In this document: one piece after another, positions 9,720 through 19,569 of the stretch
How positions within the stretch are numbered: the first letter of the stretch is position 1
How the letters are laid out: each line of letters opens with the position of its first letter
Assembly: GCA_902552985.1 (NCBI GenBank)
Contig: CACDII010000003.1
Coordinates: 62,001-126,000 of the forward strand
Source of the DNA: an uncultured Pelagibacteraceae bacterium
GTDB lineage: Bacteria; Pseudomonadota; Alphaproteobacteria; Pelagibacterales; Pelagibacteraceae
Direction: 5' to 3'
DNA: 64,000 nucleotides
Notes under the pieces: model-generated
What the model saw: only the letters and a program-made list of their open reading frames with translations
The model's database searches: none
What the model was told of the DNA's origin: nothing
Position numbers and translations under genes: made by a program

Positions 9720-12120
9720 TTTTAATGTTTGGAGTGTTCACTTTTGTAAATGGAACAATTGTTACTGAAAAATATATTTGTTCATCAGGTTTTAAGTCTG
9801 CATCGTTGTAGTATTCTTTGTTATATTCAATTGCTGCTGTTAAACAATCATTTTTATATTGATAAATCAAATTGTAATATTCAGTAAGATTTGTCTCTTT
9901 ATTTTTTCTTGTTCCAAATTTAATGGAATTTTTATCGTTAAAATTAATACTTGTAGTATTTCCCCAATAGCTTTTTTTACCTAGTTCTTCATTTTCTTCT
10001 AAAAATTCAAAAGAAGTTACAAAATTGTTTATACTTATATCTGCTTTTAAAAAATCATAATGTGATCTGTCCAGATCGTCTCTCAACGAAAAATTGTAAT
10101 CCAATCTTAAATGTTCATTTGGTGTAAATTTTAAATTACCAAAATAATTGGATTGTTTTTTCCCTATTGTGCTCGTGGTCGGCAAATGATCATCCTCGTC
10201 ATCACGGAAAACTGTTGCAATTCCAAGATTAAATAGTTCACCATGGTCTTTATTTGTTATTTTATAATCAGTATTTAAAGTAACTGATTGACCACCTTCC
10301 ACAGCTTCACTTGATCCAAGTCTATTAAATGAATTAACATTACTTACATCAATTCTTAAGTCTTCATCCTTAAAATTTCTAGTTTTATTTGGACTATATC
10401 TGAAAGATATTTTGGGGGTAAGAAAACTATCAAAAAGTTCTCCTGTTTTTTTAAGAGGATATGAAGATGTAAACATTAAAGCAGAAAAAAATTCTGAATC
10501 TGTTTTATTTTTGTATTTAGATGAATTTTCACCATCAGTGTTCACATTTTTTAAAATGAAATTATATTTATTTAAAAGTCCGGATTTTGAAAACAAATTG
10601 TTAGATTCATATACAATATCATTAATAATAGATGTTTCATTTACGTTAGTGTCATATTGTCGTTTAGTTGCATTAGTTTGAAAGAATAAATTACCCTTAA
10701 TATCATTTTTAGTATTAATTTTTTTAACCAATTCAAAATTAGGGAAAATATATTCGTATTTATCAGTATCATGTTTGCTTAAATCTTCAAAAACTTCAAG
10801 ATCAGTTTTTACTGAAAGATTTTCGTTTGAAGCTTCAAAATTTAAAAATGAATTTAAAGTAGTTGTGTTATTAATTATAGGAGAGCTTAAATCATAGGTT
10901 TTTAAATAAGTTTTATTGGATGTTTGTTGTATTTGGAGATCAACTTTACCAAAATCAAAATTTTCAAGATCTAAATCAAAATCTGATTTTGAAAAAAAAT
11001 GAGATTTTGTGCCTGAGCCACTGTCCAATGCTCCTTTAGTTCTGTTAAAACTAAAATCGAAAATATGATTAGAATCTTTATTTACTTGTCTATATTCAGT
11101 GTCAAAAATAAAATTACCATTCGTATATAATCTTGGTTTAAAAGTAAAATCTTTGTTATTCGAAACTACTTTGTAATAAGGAATTTCAAAAGATGTACCT
11201 AATGAGTTACTAGATAATAATTTAGGGATTAAAAAACCAGATTGTCTTTTGACAGTTGGATCTGGATGAAAAAACTTAGGAAAATAGAATACAGGTTTAT
11301 CATAAATTTTGAGCCAAGCATTTTTATATTCTATTATTTTTTTTGTTTTATTATGCTTAACTTCTCCTGCATGCATTACCCAAGGGGGACACTTATCTTT
11401 ATTCTTTTTACATGTAGTAAAAACTCCATTTTTTACAATAGTTAAATCATCTTCAACAGTTACACTTGTACCTTTTAATCTAGGATCCTGATTTATATTT
11501 CCAAAAGTTCTTTTGTTAAAATTGAGATGAAAATCCTTACCTAAGATTTGTTTATCTGTTAATCTAACAATGGCATTTTTAAATATATATTCATTATTGT
11601 TATTATCCAAAAATATTAAATCTTCTCCATTAAACAATTTATCAGAAATAATAAATTTGAATTTATTCACAACAAATGAGTTACCATCTGTATCTTTCAT
11701 CTTAGTTTTATTATTTGATTGTATTATTTTATCTTTTGTTAAATATTCGATTTTATTTGCTTCAACAAAATATTTTTCAGCAATATTAATGCCTGTAGTA
11801 TCTTCAGAGATGATTTTTTCTTCATTTTTAAAATAAGTAAAGCTATCTCCAGTAATATAAATATCATTTTTTTTATCTATAATTACTACATTGCCTTTTA
11901 CATAAGCGATTGATTTAATTTTGTCATATGAAAATTTATCTGATTTAATTTCAACACCGTTACTTGCTTTTATTTTAGTTTCATTTTTTGCTTCAATATA
12001 ATTACCATCCTCTTTAATTATGATTTCTTTTGCTTCGAACTTTAATTCATCACCATAAATTTTATTTATAGGAATAAAAAATATTATTGTTAATAAAAGT
12101 AATATTATTTTATTTTTCAT
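9709..12120 (-). CDS. lptD: LPS-assembly protein LptD
   Basis: Outer-membrane beta-barrel that inserts lipopolysaccharide into the outer leaflet. 803 aa. Signal peptide 'MKNKIILLLLTIIFFIPINK...YG'. An N-terminal OstA/jellyroll domain (about 25-200, many 'G.N..I..DKF.Y' strands) precedes a long barrel with alternating aromatic/polar strands. The plug/barrel junction contains 'FYFPKFFHPDPTVKRQSGFL', a strong LptD hallmark. Overlaps lptG and surA by 11 bp each. Confidence 0.96.
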   Translation of the reverse strand: MKNKIILLLLTIIFFIPINKIYGDELKFEAKEIIIKEDGNYIEAKNETKIKASNGVEIKSDKFSYDKIKSIAYVKGNVVIIDKKNDIYITGDSFTYFKNEEKIISEDTTGINIAEKYFVEANKIEYLTKDKIIQSNNKTKMKDTDGNSFVVNKFKFIISDKLFNGEDLIFLDNNNNEYIFKNAIVRLTDKQILGKDFHLNFNKRTFGNINQDPRLKGTSVTVEDDLTIVKNGVFTTCKKNKDKCPPWVMHAGEVKHNKTKKIIEYKNAWLKIYDKPVFYFPKFFHPDPTVKRQSGFLIPKLLSSNSLGTSFEIPYYKVVSNNKDFTFKPRLYTNGNFIFDTEYRQVNKDSNHIFDFSFNRTKGALDSGSGTKSHFFSKSDFDLDLENFDFGKVDLQIQQTSNKTYLKTYDLSSPIINNTTTLNSFLNFEASNENLSVKTDLEVFEDLSKHDTDKYEYIFPNFELVKKINTKNDIKGNLFFQTNATKRQYDTNVNETSIINDIVYESNNLFSKSGLLNKYNFILKNVNTDGENSSKYKNKTDSEFFSALMFTSSYPLKKTGELFDSFLTPKISFRYSPNKTRNFKDEDLRIDVSNVNSFNRLGSSEAVEGGQSVTLNTDYKITNKDHGELFNLGIATVFRDDEDDHLPTTSTIGKKQSNYFGNLKFTPNEHLRLDYNFSLRDDLDRSHYDFLKADISINNFVTSFEFLEENEELGKKSYWGNTTSINFNDKNSIKFGTRKNKETNLTEYYNLIYQYKNDCLTAAIEYNKEYYNDADLKPDEQIYFSVTIVPFTKVNTPNIKNAN

Positions 12121-13192
12121 TTATTCTAACCAATCCAATTGCACATGATAAAAAAATTAATAATATAGGTGTCCATACAGAAATGTATGAAGGTAAGCTA
12201 AGATTCTGACCGAGAACTGCGCTAAAGTAATTTATATAATATATGACAACCGACAATATAATACCAAATATCAATGAAAATAGTTTTGGTCTATTATGCT
12301 TAATATTCATCATTATTATCGCAGAAAATAAAGCCATTATTATTAAATAAAAAGGGTAGGCAAAAATTTTCTGTATATGAACATCAACTTCATCTGTTGA
12401 GTAACCAAGATTTTCATAATTATTTTTTATATTTTTTAATTTAAAAAAAGATAAAGAAGACATATCAGAAAATAGATTGTTAATTTTTTCTGAGTTAAAA
12501 TTTGATTCAAATATTAAATCTTCATTAGTAGATTGATTAAAGTTATTTTGAGAAATTATAGCGTTATTAATTTTCCAATTATAATTCTTAATATTAATTT
12601 TTTCAGCAAGTATGCTTTGGTCAAAAATAAAATTTTTATCAAACTGAATAATTTCAACATTGATTAAAAAGTTCTCTTCTATTTTTTCTGCATTGATAAT
12701 ATTAATTTTATTATTAATTTCATCTTTTATCCAAAGGCCGTTTTCAGTAATAACAGCCAGATATTTATTATCCTTTGCATAATCATTTTTTATATCTAGA
12801 TATAAAAATTTTAAATTTGAGGAAATATTATAGAAAATAATATTAATAAAGAACGCAATTAAAGCTGAGGTTATTATTATAACTTTTAAAACTTGAGTAT
12901 TAGTAATTCCGTGTTTTTTAAAAACAAGTATTTCTTCTTTATCTATTAATTGAATAAAAAAGAATTGAGTTGAAATTAAAAAAATAAATGGAAATATTTC
13001 ATAAAGCACTGAGGGTGAATTTAAAAAAGTTAAAGTTAATGGCAAATAAATATTAGAGTCTGTATCTTTAAAAAAATTTATTTCTTCAAAAATATTCATA
13101 ATGAATATTAGACAATAAAAAATCAGACTTATTTTTAGCAAAGTACCGATGAAGTTTTTAACAATATAATTTTGATAAATTTTGGTAATCAT
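12110..13192 (-). CDS. lptG: LPS export permease LptG
   Basis: One of two inner-membrane permeases of the LptB2FG transporter that extracts LPS. 360 aa, YjgP/YjgQ family: about three N-terminal helices (residues 15-120), a periplasmic beta-jellyroll region (about 130-260) and three C-terminal helices ending 'PILLIFLSCAIGLVRI'. 'FLNSPSVLYEIFPFIFLIST' matches the family's first-helix region. LptG rather than LptF by its place after lptF; the paralogues are similar, so the split is mostly positional. Confidence 0.92.
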   Translation of the reverse strand: MITKIYQNYIVKNFIGTLLKISLIFYCLIFIMNIFEEINFFKDTDSNIYLPLTLTFLNSPSVLYEIFPFIFLISTQFFFIQLIDKEEILVFKKHGITNTQVLKVIIITSALIAFFINIIFYNISSNLKFLYLDIKNDYAKDNKYLAVITENGLWIKDEINNKINIINAEKIEENFLINVEIIQFDKNFIFDQSILAEKINIKNYNWKINNAIISQNNFNQSTNEDLIFESNFNSEKINNLFSDMSSLSFFKLKNIKNNYENLGYSTDEVDVHIQKIFAYPFYLIIMALFSAIIMMNIKHNRPKLFSLIFGIILSVVIYYINYFSAVLGQNLSLPSYISVWTPILLIFLSCAIGLVRINEK

Positions 13193-13193
13193 T

Positions 13194-14324
13194 TTAATTT
13201 AAATTTCTTTTTAATTTCATATTCATTAAAAAATAAGTAATTATAAATAAGAAAAACGGCATAGATATAAAAAACAAAGCAGTAAAATTTTCTTTGGTAA
13301 TATATCTTATAGACATTTCAGAAATTATAATTAGCAAAACACTCCCAAGAAAAACTTTAGATTTTGATTTAGAGTATGTAAATTTATCTTTTGAAGTTAA
13401 AATTAATGTTGAAACAAATAAAGCTAATAATGGTATATAAAAAGGTAATAAAAATCTTCTAAAGAGTTCTCTTTGCAATGGATCAATAGTTTTTAAATTA
13501 CATTTTAAAAATTTGTAATTAAATTCTTTTACTAAATTATTTTGCTTTAAAAATAATAAACATTTAATCAAAACAAAAGTATCGATTTCTTGTATTTTAG
13601 GGAATGTAGTAGTTTTTGTTTCAAATTTAGATAAATTAAATTGAGTTGAAGAAAAATTAATTATATCGGTACTTTTTTTATCTTTATTAATTATTGTTCC
13701 TTCAGATAAGATCAAGAAATATTTATTATTTTTTTTTATAATTTCACCTTGATCTGCATAAATAATTTGTGATTTTGTTTTGTCAATTTCATCTTTAAGG
13801 ACAATATTTTTGAATATTCCCTCATCACTTTTTTCATCTACATAAAGTGTTAAGTTAGACACTGTATCAATAAATTTTTTTTCTTTGATTAAATTAGGAA
13901 AAGAATCAATATTTGATGATCTAATAAAAGATCTTGCTAAATCTTGAGTTGTTGGAATTAAATATGATGATAAAAATAACTGTATAAATAGAAAAATAAT
14001 TGAAAAGACTATTAGAGTATTTATAAATTTTATTTTTTTAATTCCATTTAACCAAAATATCACGAGCTCATTTTCTTCTTCATATTTGACTAAAATATAA
14101 AAAACTGAAATAAAGAACATAAAGGGTAAAACCCTACTTATAATCTTAGGTAAGTTAAGAAGCGTATATAAGAAATATATTTTGAAACTATGACCATCCT
14201 CCGACACGAAGTCTAGGTAATTAACTGCTTGAATTACCCAAATGATTATCGATATACTGAAAACAGAAATAACAAAAAAATTAGTAATATCTTTTAAAAG
14301 TTTTTTAAAAATTAATTTTTTCAT
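13194..14324 (-). CDS. lptF: LPS export permease LptF
   Basis: Partner of LptG in the inner-membrane LPS extractor. 376 aa with the same helix-jellyroll-helix plan; 'FLYTLLNLPKIISRVLPFMF' and 'LQRELFRRFLLPFYIPLLAL' are family hallmarks. First gene of the minus-strand LPS-transport operon, one base before lptG and divergent from pepA across 61 bp. The ATPase gene lptB is not in the window. Confidence 0.93.
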   Translation of the reverse strand: MKKLIFKKLLKDITNFFVISVFSISIIIWVIQAVNYLDFVSEDGHSFKIYFLYTLLNLPKIISRVLPFMFFISVFYILVKYEEENELVIFWLNGIKKIKFINTLIVFSIIFLFIQLFLSSYLIPTTQDLARSFIRSSNIDSFPNLIKEKKFIDTVSNLTLYVDEKSDEGIFKNIVLKDEIDKTKSQIIYADQGEIIKKNNKYFLILSEGTIINKDKKSTDIINFSSTQFNLSKFETKTTTFPKIQEIDTFVLIKCLLFLKQNNLVKEFNYKFLKCNLKTIDPLQRELFRRFLLPFYIPLLALFVSTLILTSKDKFTYSKSKSKVFLGSVLLIIISEMSIRYITKENFTALFFISMPFFLFIITYFLMNMKLKRNLN

Positions 14325-14385
14325 TGAAATATGATAATTTTGAACATATATAACATTTCAACCATAAGTATATATTTAAAAATCT

Positions 14386-15849
14386 ATGACTGTTCAAGTT
14401 GTCTATAAAAATAAAGCTAAATCAAGCAATTCAGGAATAATTGCCTTGTTTGTAGATGAGAAATTTCAAATCAAAAATAGAGGTGGTTTCTTATCAAATA
14501 GCGAAATTTCATATATTGAAAAAATTTCAAAAAATAAAAAAAATACTAAAGATAATATAATTTCTTTTAATATAAATGAAAAAACTACTATCATTTTAAT
14601 TGCATTAAAAAAGAATCTTAAAAGCTTTGATGTAGAAAATTTAGGTGCAAATTTTTATAATTTCATAAAAAAAAATTCTTTTAAAGATATATCGGTAATA
14701 AGCGATAGCCTGAAAGCTAAGCCTGGAAAAGATTTTATAGGCCGTTTTATGCATGGTCTAAAGTTAAAATCTTATGAATTTAATATATACAAATCTAAAA
14801 AAACAAAAAATATAATTAAAGTTAATTTAGTTGGTAAACAAACTACAGTATCATTAAGAAATAAGTTAATGTTCAGAGCTTTAGAAGAAGGAGTTTTTTA
14901 TACAAGAGATTTAGTTTCTGAGCCTGGAAATATTTTACATCCTGATGAATATGCAAAAAGATTACTAAAGTTAAAAAAGTATGGATTAAAAGTTACAGTT
15001 TATGATCAAAAAAAATTAAAGAAATTGGGATGTAATGCTTTATTAGGAGTTGGACAGGGAAGTATAAGAGGTTCTTATCTAGTAACTGTTGAATGGAAAG
15101 GAAGTAAATCAAAATCAAAACCTTTAGCATTTATTGGAAAAGGAGTTTGTTTTGATACTGGTGGTTATTCTCTTAAACCTGCAAGATTTATGGAAGATAT
15201 GACTTACGATATGGCAGGGTCTGCTGCAGTAGTAGGTTTGATGAAAACTTTAGCTTTAAGAAAAACAAAAATTAATGCAGTTGGTGTTGTAGGTCTTGTT
15301 GAAAATATGGTAAGTGGAAATGCTCAGAGACCTGGTGATATTGTAAAATCTTATAGTGGAAAAACTATAGAGGTTTTGAATACTGACGCAGAAGGCAGAT
15401 TAGTTTTAGCAGACGCTTTAACTTTCACTGAAAAAAAATTTAAACCTGAATTAATGATCGATTTAGCAACCTTAACTGGTGCTATTATTGTTTCTTTGGG
15501 GTCTGAATATGCGGGACTTTTTTCTAATGACGACAAACTATCAAAGCAGTTAATTGAAGCTGGAGAAAGAGTTGAGGAAAAATTATGGAGGATGCCACTT
15601 CACAAAAACTTTGATAAACTTATGGACTCAAAAAATGCTGATATGCAAAATATAAATTATGTCGGGGGAGCTGGTTCCACAACTGCAGCACAATTTTTAC
15701 AAAGATTTATTTTAAACAAAACATCTTGGGCTCATTTAGATATTGCTGGGATGGCATTTTCAAAATATGGAGGAGCAATAAATCCAACTGGGGCAACAGG
15801 TTATGGTGTGAGATTATTAAATAAATTTGTGGAGGATAATTATGAGTAA
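14386..15849 (+). CDS. pepA: Leucyl aminopeptidase PepA (M17)
   Basis: Cytosolic dizinc aminopeptidase. 487 aa. Metal-binding and catalytic motifs 'GKGVCFDTGGYSLKPARFM', 'DMAGSAAV' and the M17 signature 'NTDAEGRLVLADAL' are all present. It overlaps ndk by 8 bp. PepA in some bacteria also binds DNA at recombination sites; nothing here tests that. Confidence 0.97.
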   Translation: MTVQVVYKNKAKSSNSGIIALFVDEKFQIKNRGGFLSNSEISYIEKISKNKKNTKDNIISFNINEKTTIILIALKKNLKSFDVENLGANFYNFIKKNSFKDISVISDSLKAKPGKDFIGRFMHGLKLKSYEFNIYKSKKTKNIIKVNLVGKQTTVSLRNKLMFRALEEGVFYTRDLVSEPGNILHPDEYAKRLLKLKKYGLKVTVYDQKKLKKLGCNALLGVGQGSIRGSYLVTVEWKGSKSKSKPLAFIGKGVCFDTGGYSLKPARFMEDMTYDMAGSAAVVGLMKTLALRKTKINAVGVVGLVENMVSGNAQRPGDIVKSYSGKTIEVLNTDAEGRLVLADALTFTEKKFKPELMIDLATLTGAIIVSLGSEYAGLFSNDDKLSKQLIEAGERVEEKLWRMPLHKNFDKLMDSKNADMQNINYVGGAGSTTAAQFLQRFILNKTSWAHLDIAGMAFSKYGGAINPTGATGYGVRLLNKFVEDNYE

Positions 15850-16252
15850 CCTAGAACAAACTTTGTCAATTATAAAGCCTGATGCAGTTGAAAGAAACTT
15901 AGAAAATGAAATAAAAAATATTTTTTTAGAAAATAAATTTAAAATTATAAAAGATAAAAAAATACATATTACAAAGGCAGAAGCAGAAGAATTTTACAAA
16001 GTACATCAAACTAAACCTTTTTATAATGATTTATGTTCATATTTATCCTCAGGACCTATAGTTGTAATGATACTAGAGAAAGAAGACGCTATTTTAGGCA
16101 ATAGAAAAATTATGGGAGCAACAGACCCAAAAAAAGCAGATGAGGGTACAATTAGAAAAAAATTTGGGATTTCTATTGATAAAAACTCAGTTCATGGATC
16201 AGATAGCATTGAGAACGCAAAAATAGAAATCAATTTTTTTTTCAAAGATTAA
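15842..16252 (+). CDS. ndk: Nucleoside diphosphate kinase
   Basis: Transfers gamma-phosphate among nucleoside di- and triphosphates through a phosphohistidine. 136 aa from the start I prefer. The ORF track begins five codons earlier, but a GGAGG at 15831-15835 sits six bases before the ATG at 15842, giving 'MSNLEQTLSIIKPDAVERN', the usual Ndk N-terminus. Catalytic His in 'NSVHGSDSIENA'. Overlaps the pepA end by 8 bp. It shares the palindromic stop TTAA with convergent purN. Confidence 0.96.
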   Translation: MSNLEQTLSIIKPDAVERNLENEIKNIFLENKFKIIKDKKIHITKAEAEEFYKVHQTKPFYNDLCSYLSSGPIVVMILEKEDAILGNRKIMGATDPKKADEGTIRKKFGISIDKNSVHGSDSIENAKIEINFFFKD

Positions 16253-16827
16253 CGTAAAATTTTTTTAATAGCAGCAGGATAAAGTTTGTGTTCTTTTTTA
16301 AGAACTTTCCTTTTTAAGGAAAAAGTAGTGTCTTTTTTAGTAATTTTAACTTTTTCTTGCATTATTATTTTTCCTGAATCAAGTTTTGAGTTAACAAGAT
16401 GAACTGTACATCCAGAAAATTTATCTCTGTTTTGTAAAGCTCTAGCATGTGTATTAAGACCTTTGTATTTAGGTAGTAAAGAAGGGTGAATATTTAGTAT
16501 TTTTCCTTTAAATTTTTTAATAAAATTTTTAGATAAAATTTTCATAAAACCTGCAAGACAAATAAAATTAATTTTTTCTTTAAATAAAATTTTTAATATT
16601 TTTTTTTCCGCAAATTTATGATTTTTAAAATTTATAATTTGTTTTTTAATTTTATATTGATTTGAATATTTTAATCCTTTTGCTTTTTTATTGTTTGAAA
16701 TAATAATTTTTATAGATATAGGAGAATTTATTTTATGAGAAAAATTTATTAGATTTTTTAAATTAGTACCTGTACCAGAAATAAAAACTGCAGATCTAGT
16801 TTTTTTCAACCCAATTAATTTTTTCAT
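16249..16827 (-). CDS. purN: Phosphoribosylglycinamide formyltransferase PurN
   Basis: Formyl-THF-dependent transformylase, third step of purine synthesis. 192 aa. 'FISGTGTNLKNL' near the N-terminus and catalytic 'NIHPSLLPKYKGLNTHARAL'. The ATG at 16827 overlaps purM by 32 bp. A TTG at 16809 would shorten the overlap to 14 bp and remove six residues; I cannot decide between them. purM-purN order is usual in Proteobacteria. Confidence 0.95.
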   Translation of the reverse strand: MKKLIGLKKTRSAVFISGTGTNLKNLINFSHKINSPISIKIIISNNKKAKGLKYSNQYKIKKQIINFKNHKFAEKKILKILFKEKINFICLAGFMKILSKNFIKKFKGKILNIHPSLLPKYKGLNTHARALQNRDKFSGCTVHLVNSKLDSGKIIMQEKVKITKKDTTFSLKRKVLKKEHKLYPAAIKKILR

Positions 16828-17818
16828 TTAACTTAACTTTATTTTTACCTGAAATTATTTCTCCAATAATATAGGGTTTATAATCATTATTAAAAAATTT
16901 TTTTATTTTATTTAAATTTTTTTGCTCGACTATAATACAAAAACCAACTCCACAGTTAAATGTTTTAAGCATTTCTTTATCATTAATTTTATTTTTTTTA
17001 ATCCAATTAAATATTTTTTTTGTTTTAATTTTATTTAAGTGAATATTTGCTGTTAATCCATTTGGTATTATTCTTTTAACGTTATCTTCAAGACCACCAC
17101 CAGTTATATTTGCACATCCATTAATTAAGTTTTTCTTATGCAGACCCAATATTTCTTTTACATAAATTTTTGTTGGTTTTAATAATTCATTTTTAAGAAA
17201 TTTATTTTTTGTAAAATTAATTTTTTTTTTACTAAGTATATATCTTATTAAAGAATATCCATTTGAATGAACTCCACTTGAAGGTATAGCTAAAATCAAA
17301 TTATTTTTTTTAATTTTTTTTTTGTTTAAAATTTTACTTTGATCAACAACTCCTATTGAAAAGCCTGCTATGTCAAATTTACCTTTTTCATAAGTACCTG
17401 GCATTTCAGCTGTTTCACCTCCCACTAATTCACAATTTGAAATTTTGCATCCTTTTACAATACCTTTGATAATTGATTTAAGTTTTTTTAAATCAATTTT
17501 ATTAATAGATATGTAGTCTAAAAATAATAATGGTTTTGCACCTTGAACTATTAAATCATTTACACACATGGCAACTAAATCGATTCCAATAGTGTCAAAT
17601 TTTTTTAGAGCATTCGCGATTTCAATTTTGGTTCCAACCCCATCAGTACTAGCAACAATTTTAGGTTTTTTGTAATTTTGAGGTATATTTGATATTGACC
17701 CAAAACCACCAATGTTTTTATTATTTTTACTTGAAATTTTAGATATAAATTTAACGAAATTGTCAGCAGCTGTAATATTTACGCCACTTTTTTCGTATGT
17801 AAATTTATTTTTTTTCAT
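16796..17818 (-). CDS. purM: Phosphoribosylformylglycinamidine cyclo-ligase PurM
   Basis: AIR synthetase, ATP-dependent ring closure in purine synthesis. 340 aa. 'GVGTKIEIA', 'DLVAMCVNDLIVQGAKPLLFLDY' (in part) and 'LVGGETAEMPGTY' are diagnostic. First gene of the purM-purN pair, divergent from the DUF2066 gene with 11 bp between starts. Confidence 0.97.
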   Translation of the reverse strand: MKKNKFTYEKSGVNITAADNFVKFISKISSKNNKNIGGFGSISNIPQNYKKPKIVASTDGVGTKIEIANALKKFDTIGIDLVAMCVNDLIVQGAKPLLFLDYISINKIDLKKLKSIIKGIVKGCKISNCELVGGETAEMPGTYEKGKFDIAGFSIGVVDQSKILNKKKIKKNNLILAIPSSGVHSNGYSLIRYILSKKKINFTKNKFLKNELLKPTKIYVKEILGLHKKNLINGCANITGGGLEDNVKRIIPNGLTANIHLNKIKTKKIFNWIKKNKINDKEMLKTFNCGVGFCIIVEQKNLNKIKKFFNNDYKPYIIGEIISGKNKVKLNEKINWVEKN

Positions 17819-17829
17819 TAGTATAAATT

Positions 17830-18909
17830 ATGCAAATTAAAAAAAATTTAAATAGTTTAGATAAACTTTATATAATCTTTTTTTCAATCGTTCTATTTAT
17901 AAATTTATTTATAACCGCAACTTCACGTGCAAGTATATTTGAAATAACTGACGTTGAGATTATCGAGCCATTTAAACTAAATTTTAATAAGGAAAAAGTT
18001 ATAGACAAAGGTTTTAAGAAAGCATTTGTAAGATTGATGGCTGTTATCACAACCACTGAAGATAAAAATAAAATTAAAAATACATCCTTATCAACAATTA
18101 AAAGACTTGTTGATTCTTTTACCATGAGCAATGAAACATTTATAAATAATGAGTATCACGTAAAATTTGATGTAAATTTTAGTAAAAAAAATACTTTAAA
18201 TTTTTTAGAAAGAAAAAATGTATTTCCTTCAATACCTAAAACAAAAAAAGTATTATTAATTCCTGTTTTGATAGACTTGGAACAAGATAAAGTTTTATTC
18301 CACAGTGATAATATTTTTTACAAAAAATGGAATAAAGAAACTAAAAAACATTTTTTACTAGAGTATATTCTGCCAAGCGAGGATTTAGAGGATATTAGTA
18401 TTTTTTCCAAAAATATGTCTTCCATCGAAGATTATGATTTTGAAGAGGTGATAAACAAATATGATATTAATGATTACATAGTAACAATTATATATAAAAA
18501 TAGTGATCATTTAAGAATTTTATCAAAAATTAAATTAAATCAATTATTCAAAGTAGATAATCAAAAATTAGAAAAAATAGATTTAGCTAGCGAAAAAGAT
18601 ATAGATTTTACACTTTTGAAACTTAAAAATGTATACGAAAATTATTGGAAAAAAATAAATCAAATAAACACATCTATAAAACTACCAATAACAGTTTCAT
18701 TAGATTCAAAGTCTTATAAAAAAGTTGAACATTTTGAAAAAATTTTAAATAAAATTGACCTAATATCTCAAGTGGAGATACTTAAATTTAATAATCAAAA
18801 TATTTATTATAAAATAATTTATAATGGATCGCCCAAAAAATTTTTAAACGATATGGAAAATAAAAAAATAAAAATATCAACCCAAAATCAAATTTGGGAA
18901 GTTCAATGA
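17830..18909 (+). CDS. DUF2066 domain protein
   Basis: Function unknown. 359 aa with an uncleaved or cleaved N-terminal hydrophobic segment (about 15-35, IIFFSIVLFINLFITAT), so probably periplasmic or membrane-anchored. Residues 40-140 fit the DUF2066 pattern ('ALVRLM..TT....'; here 'KKAFVRLMAVIT'). A DUF2066 gene beside purM and hda is a recurring arrangement in alpha- and gammaproteobacteria, which supports the family call. The stop and the hda start overlap as ATGA. Confidence 0.8.
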   Translation: MQIKKNLNSLDKLYIIFFSIVLFINLFITATSRASIFEITDVEIIEPFKLNFNKEKVIDKGFKKAFVRLMAVITTTEDKNKIKNTSLSTIKRLVDSFTMSNETFINNEYHVKFDVNFSKKNTLNFLERKNVFPSIPKTKKVLLIPVLIDLEQDKVLFHSDNIFYKKWNKETKKHFLLEYILPSEDLEDISIFSKNMSSIEDYDFEEVINKYDINDYIVTIIYKNSDHLRILSKIKLNQLFKVDNQKLEKIDLASEKDIDFTLLKLKNVYENYWKKINQINTSIKLPITVSLDSKSYKKVEHFEKILNKIDLISQVEILKFNNQNIYYKIIYNGSPKKFLNDMENKKIKISTQNQIWEVQ

Positions 18910-19568
18910 AAAATTTAAATCAACAATTGTTAAATTTTGGATACACTCAAAATTTTAAAGATGAAGATTATTATGTAAGTAATTGTAATTATTATGCATT
19001 TGAGTTAATAAATAGTTGGCCAAAGTGGGAAAAGAATTTTTTAAATATACATGGTGAAAAAAATTCTGGAAAAACACACTTGGCAAGTATTTTTTTAAAA
19101 AAAAGTAAAAGCAAAATTATAGACGCCCATTCTTTTAGCAACGAAGATTTAAGGGATATTAAAATTTATCAAAATATAGTATTAGATAATTTCGATATTA
19201 ATATTAACGAACGTTTAATTTATTCATTATTCAATATCATAGATCAAGATAACAAATATTTAATTATAAATTCCTTAGTTCCGATTAATCAAATCAATTT
19301 TAGTTTAGATGATTTAAAATCTAGAGCAAATAACTGTTTGTTTGCTGAAATTGGAAAACCAGATGACGAGTTGATGTTTGCATTAATTTTAAAAAATTTT
19401 TCTGACCGTCAGATTACAATTGATAAAAAATTGATTGATTTTATTATTAAAAGAATAGATAGATCATATAGCAAAATATCAGAATTCATATATAAAATTG
19501 ATGAGATCAGTTTAAAAAAGAAAAAACCAATTGATTTAAAAACTATTAAAGAGGTATTGAAGGTATAA
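18906..19568 (+). CDS. hda: Hda-like DnaA-family regulatory ATPase
   Basis: AAA+ homologue of the DnaA ATPase domain; in other bacteria Hda with the sliding clamp promotes DnaA-ATP hydrolysis. 220 aa from the ATG at 18906. The track's earlier TTG at 18894 is less likely, because 18906 forms an ATGA overlap with the upstream stop. 'QQLLNFGYTQNFKDEDYYVS' resembles the clamp-binding N-terminus. Walker A is 'GEKNSGKTHLA'. The DnaA DNA-binding domain is absent, as expected for Hda. Confidence 0.88.
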   Translation: MKNLNQQLLNFGYTQNFKDEDYYVSNCNYYAFELINSWPKWEKNFLNIHGEKNSGKTHLASIFLKKSKSKIIDAHSFSNEDLRDIKIYQNIVLDNFDININERLIYSLFNIIDQDNKYLIINSLVPINQINFSLDDLKSRANNCLFAEIGKPDDELMFALILKNFSDRQITIDKKLIDFIIKRIDRSYSKISEFIYKIDEISLKKKKPIDLKTIKEVLKV

Positions 19569-19569
19569 T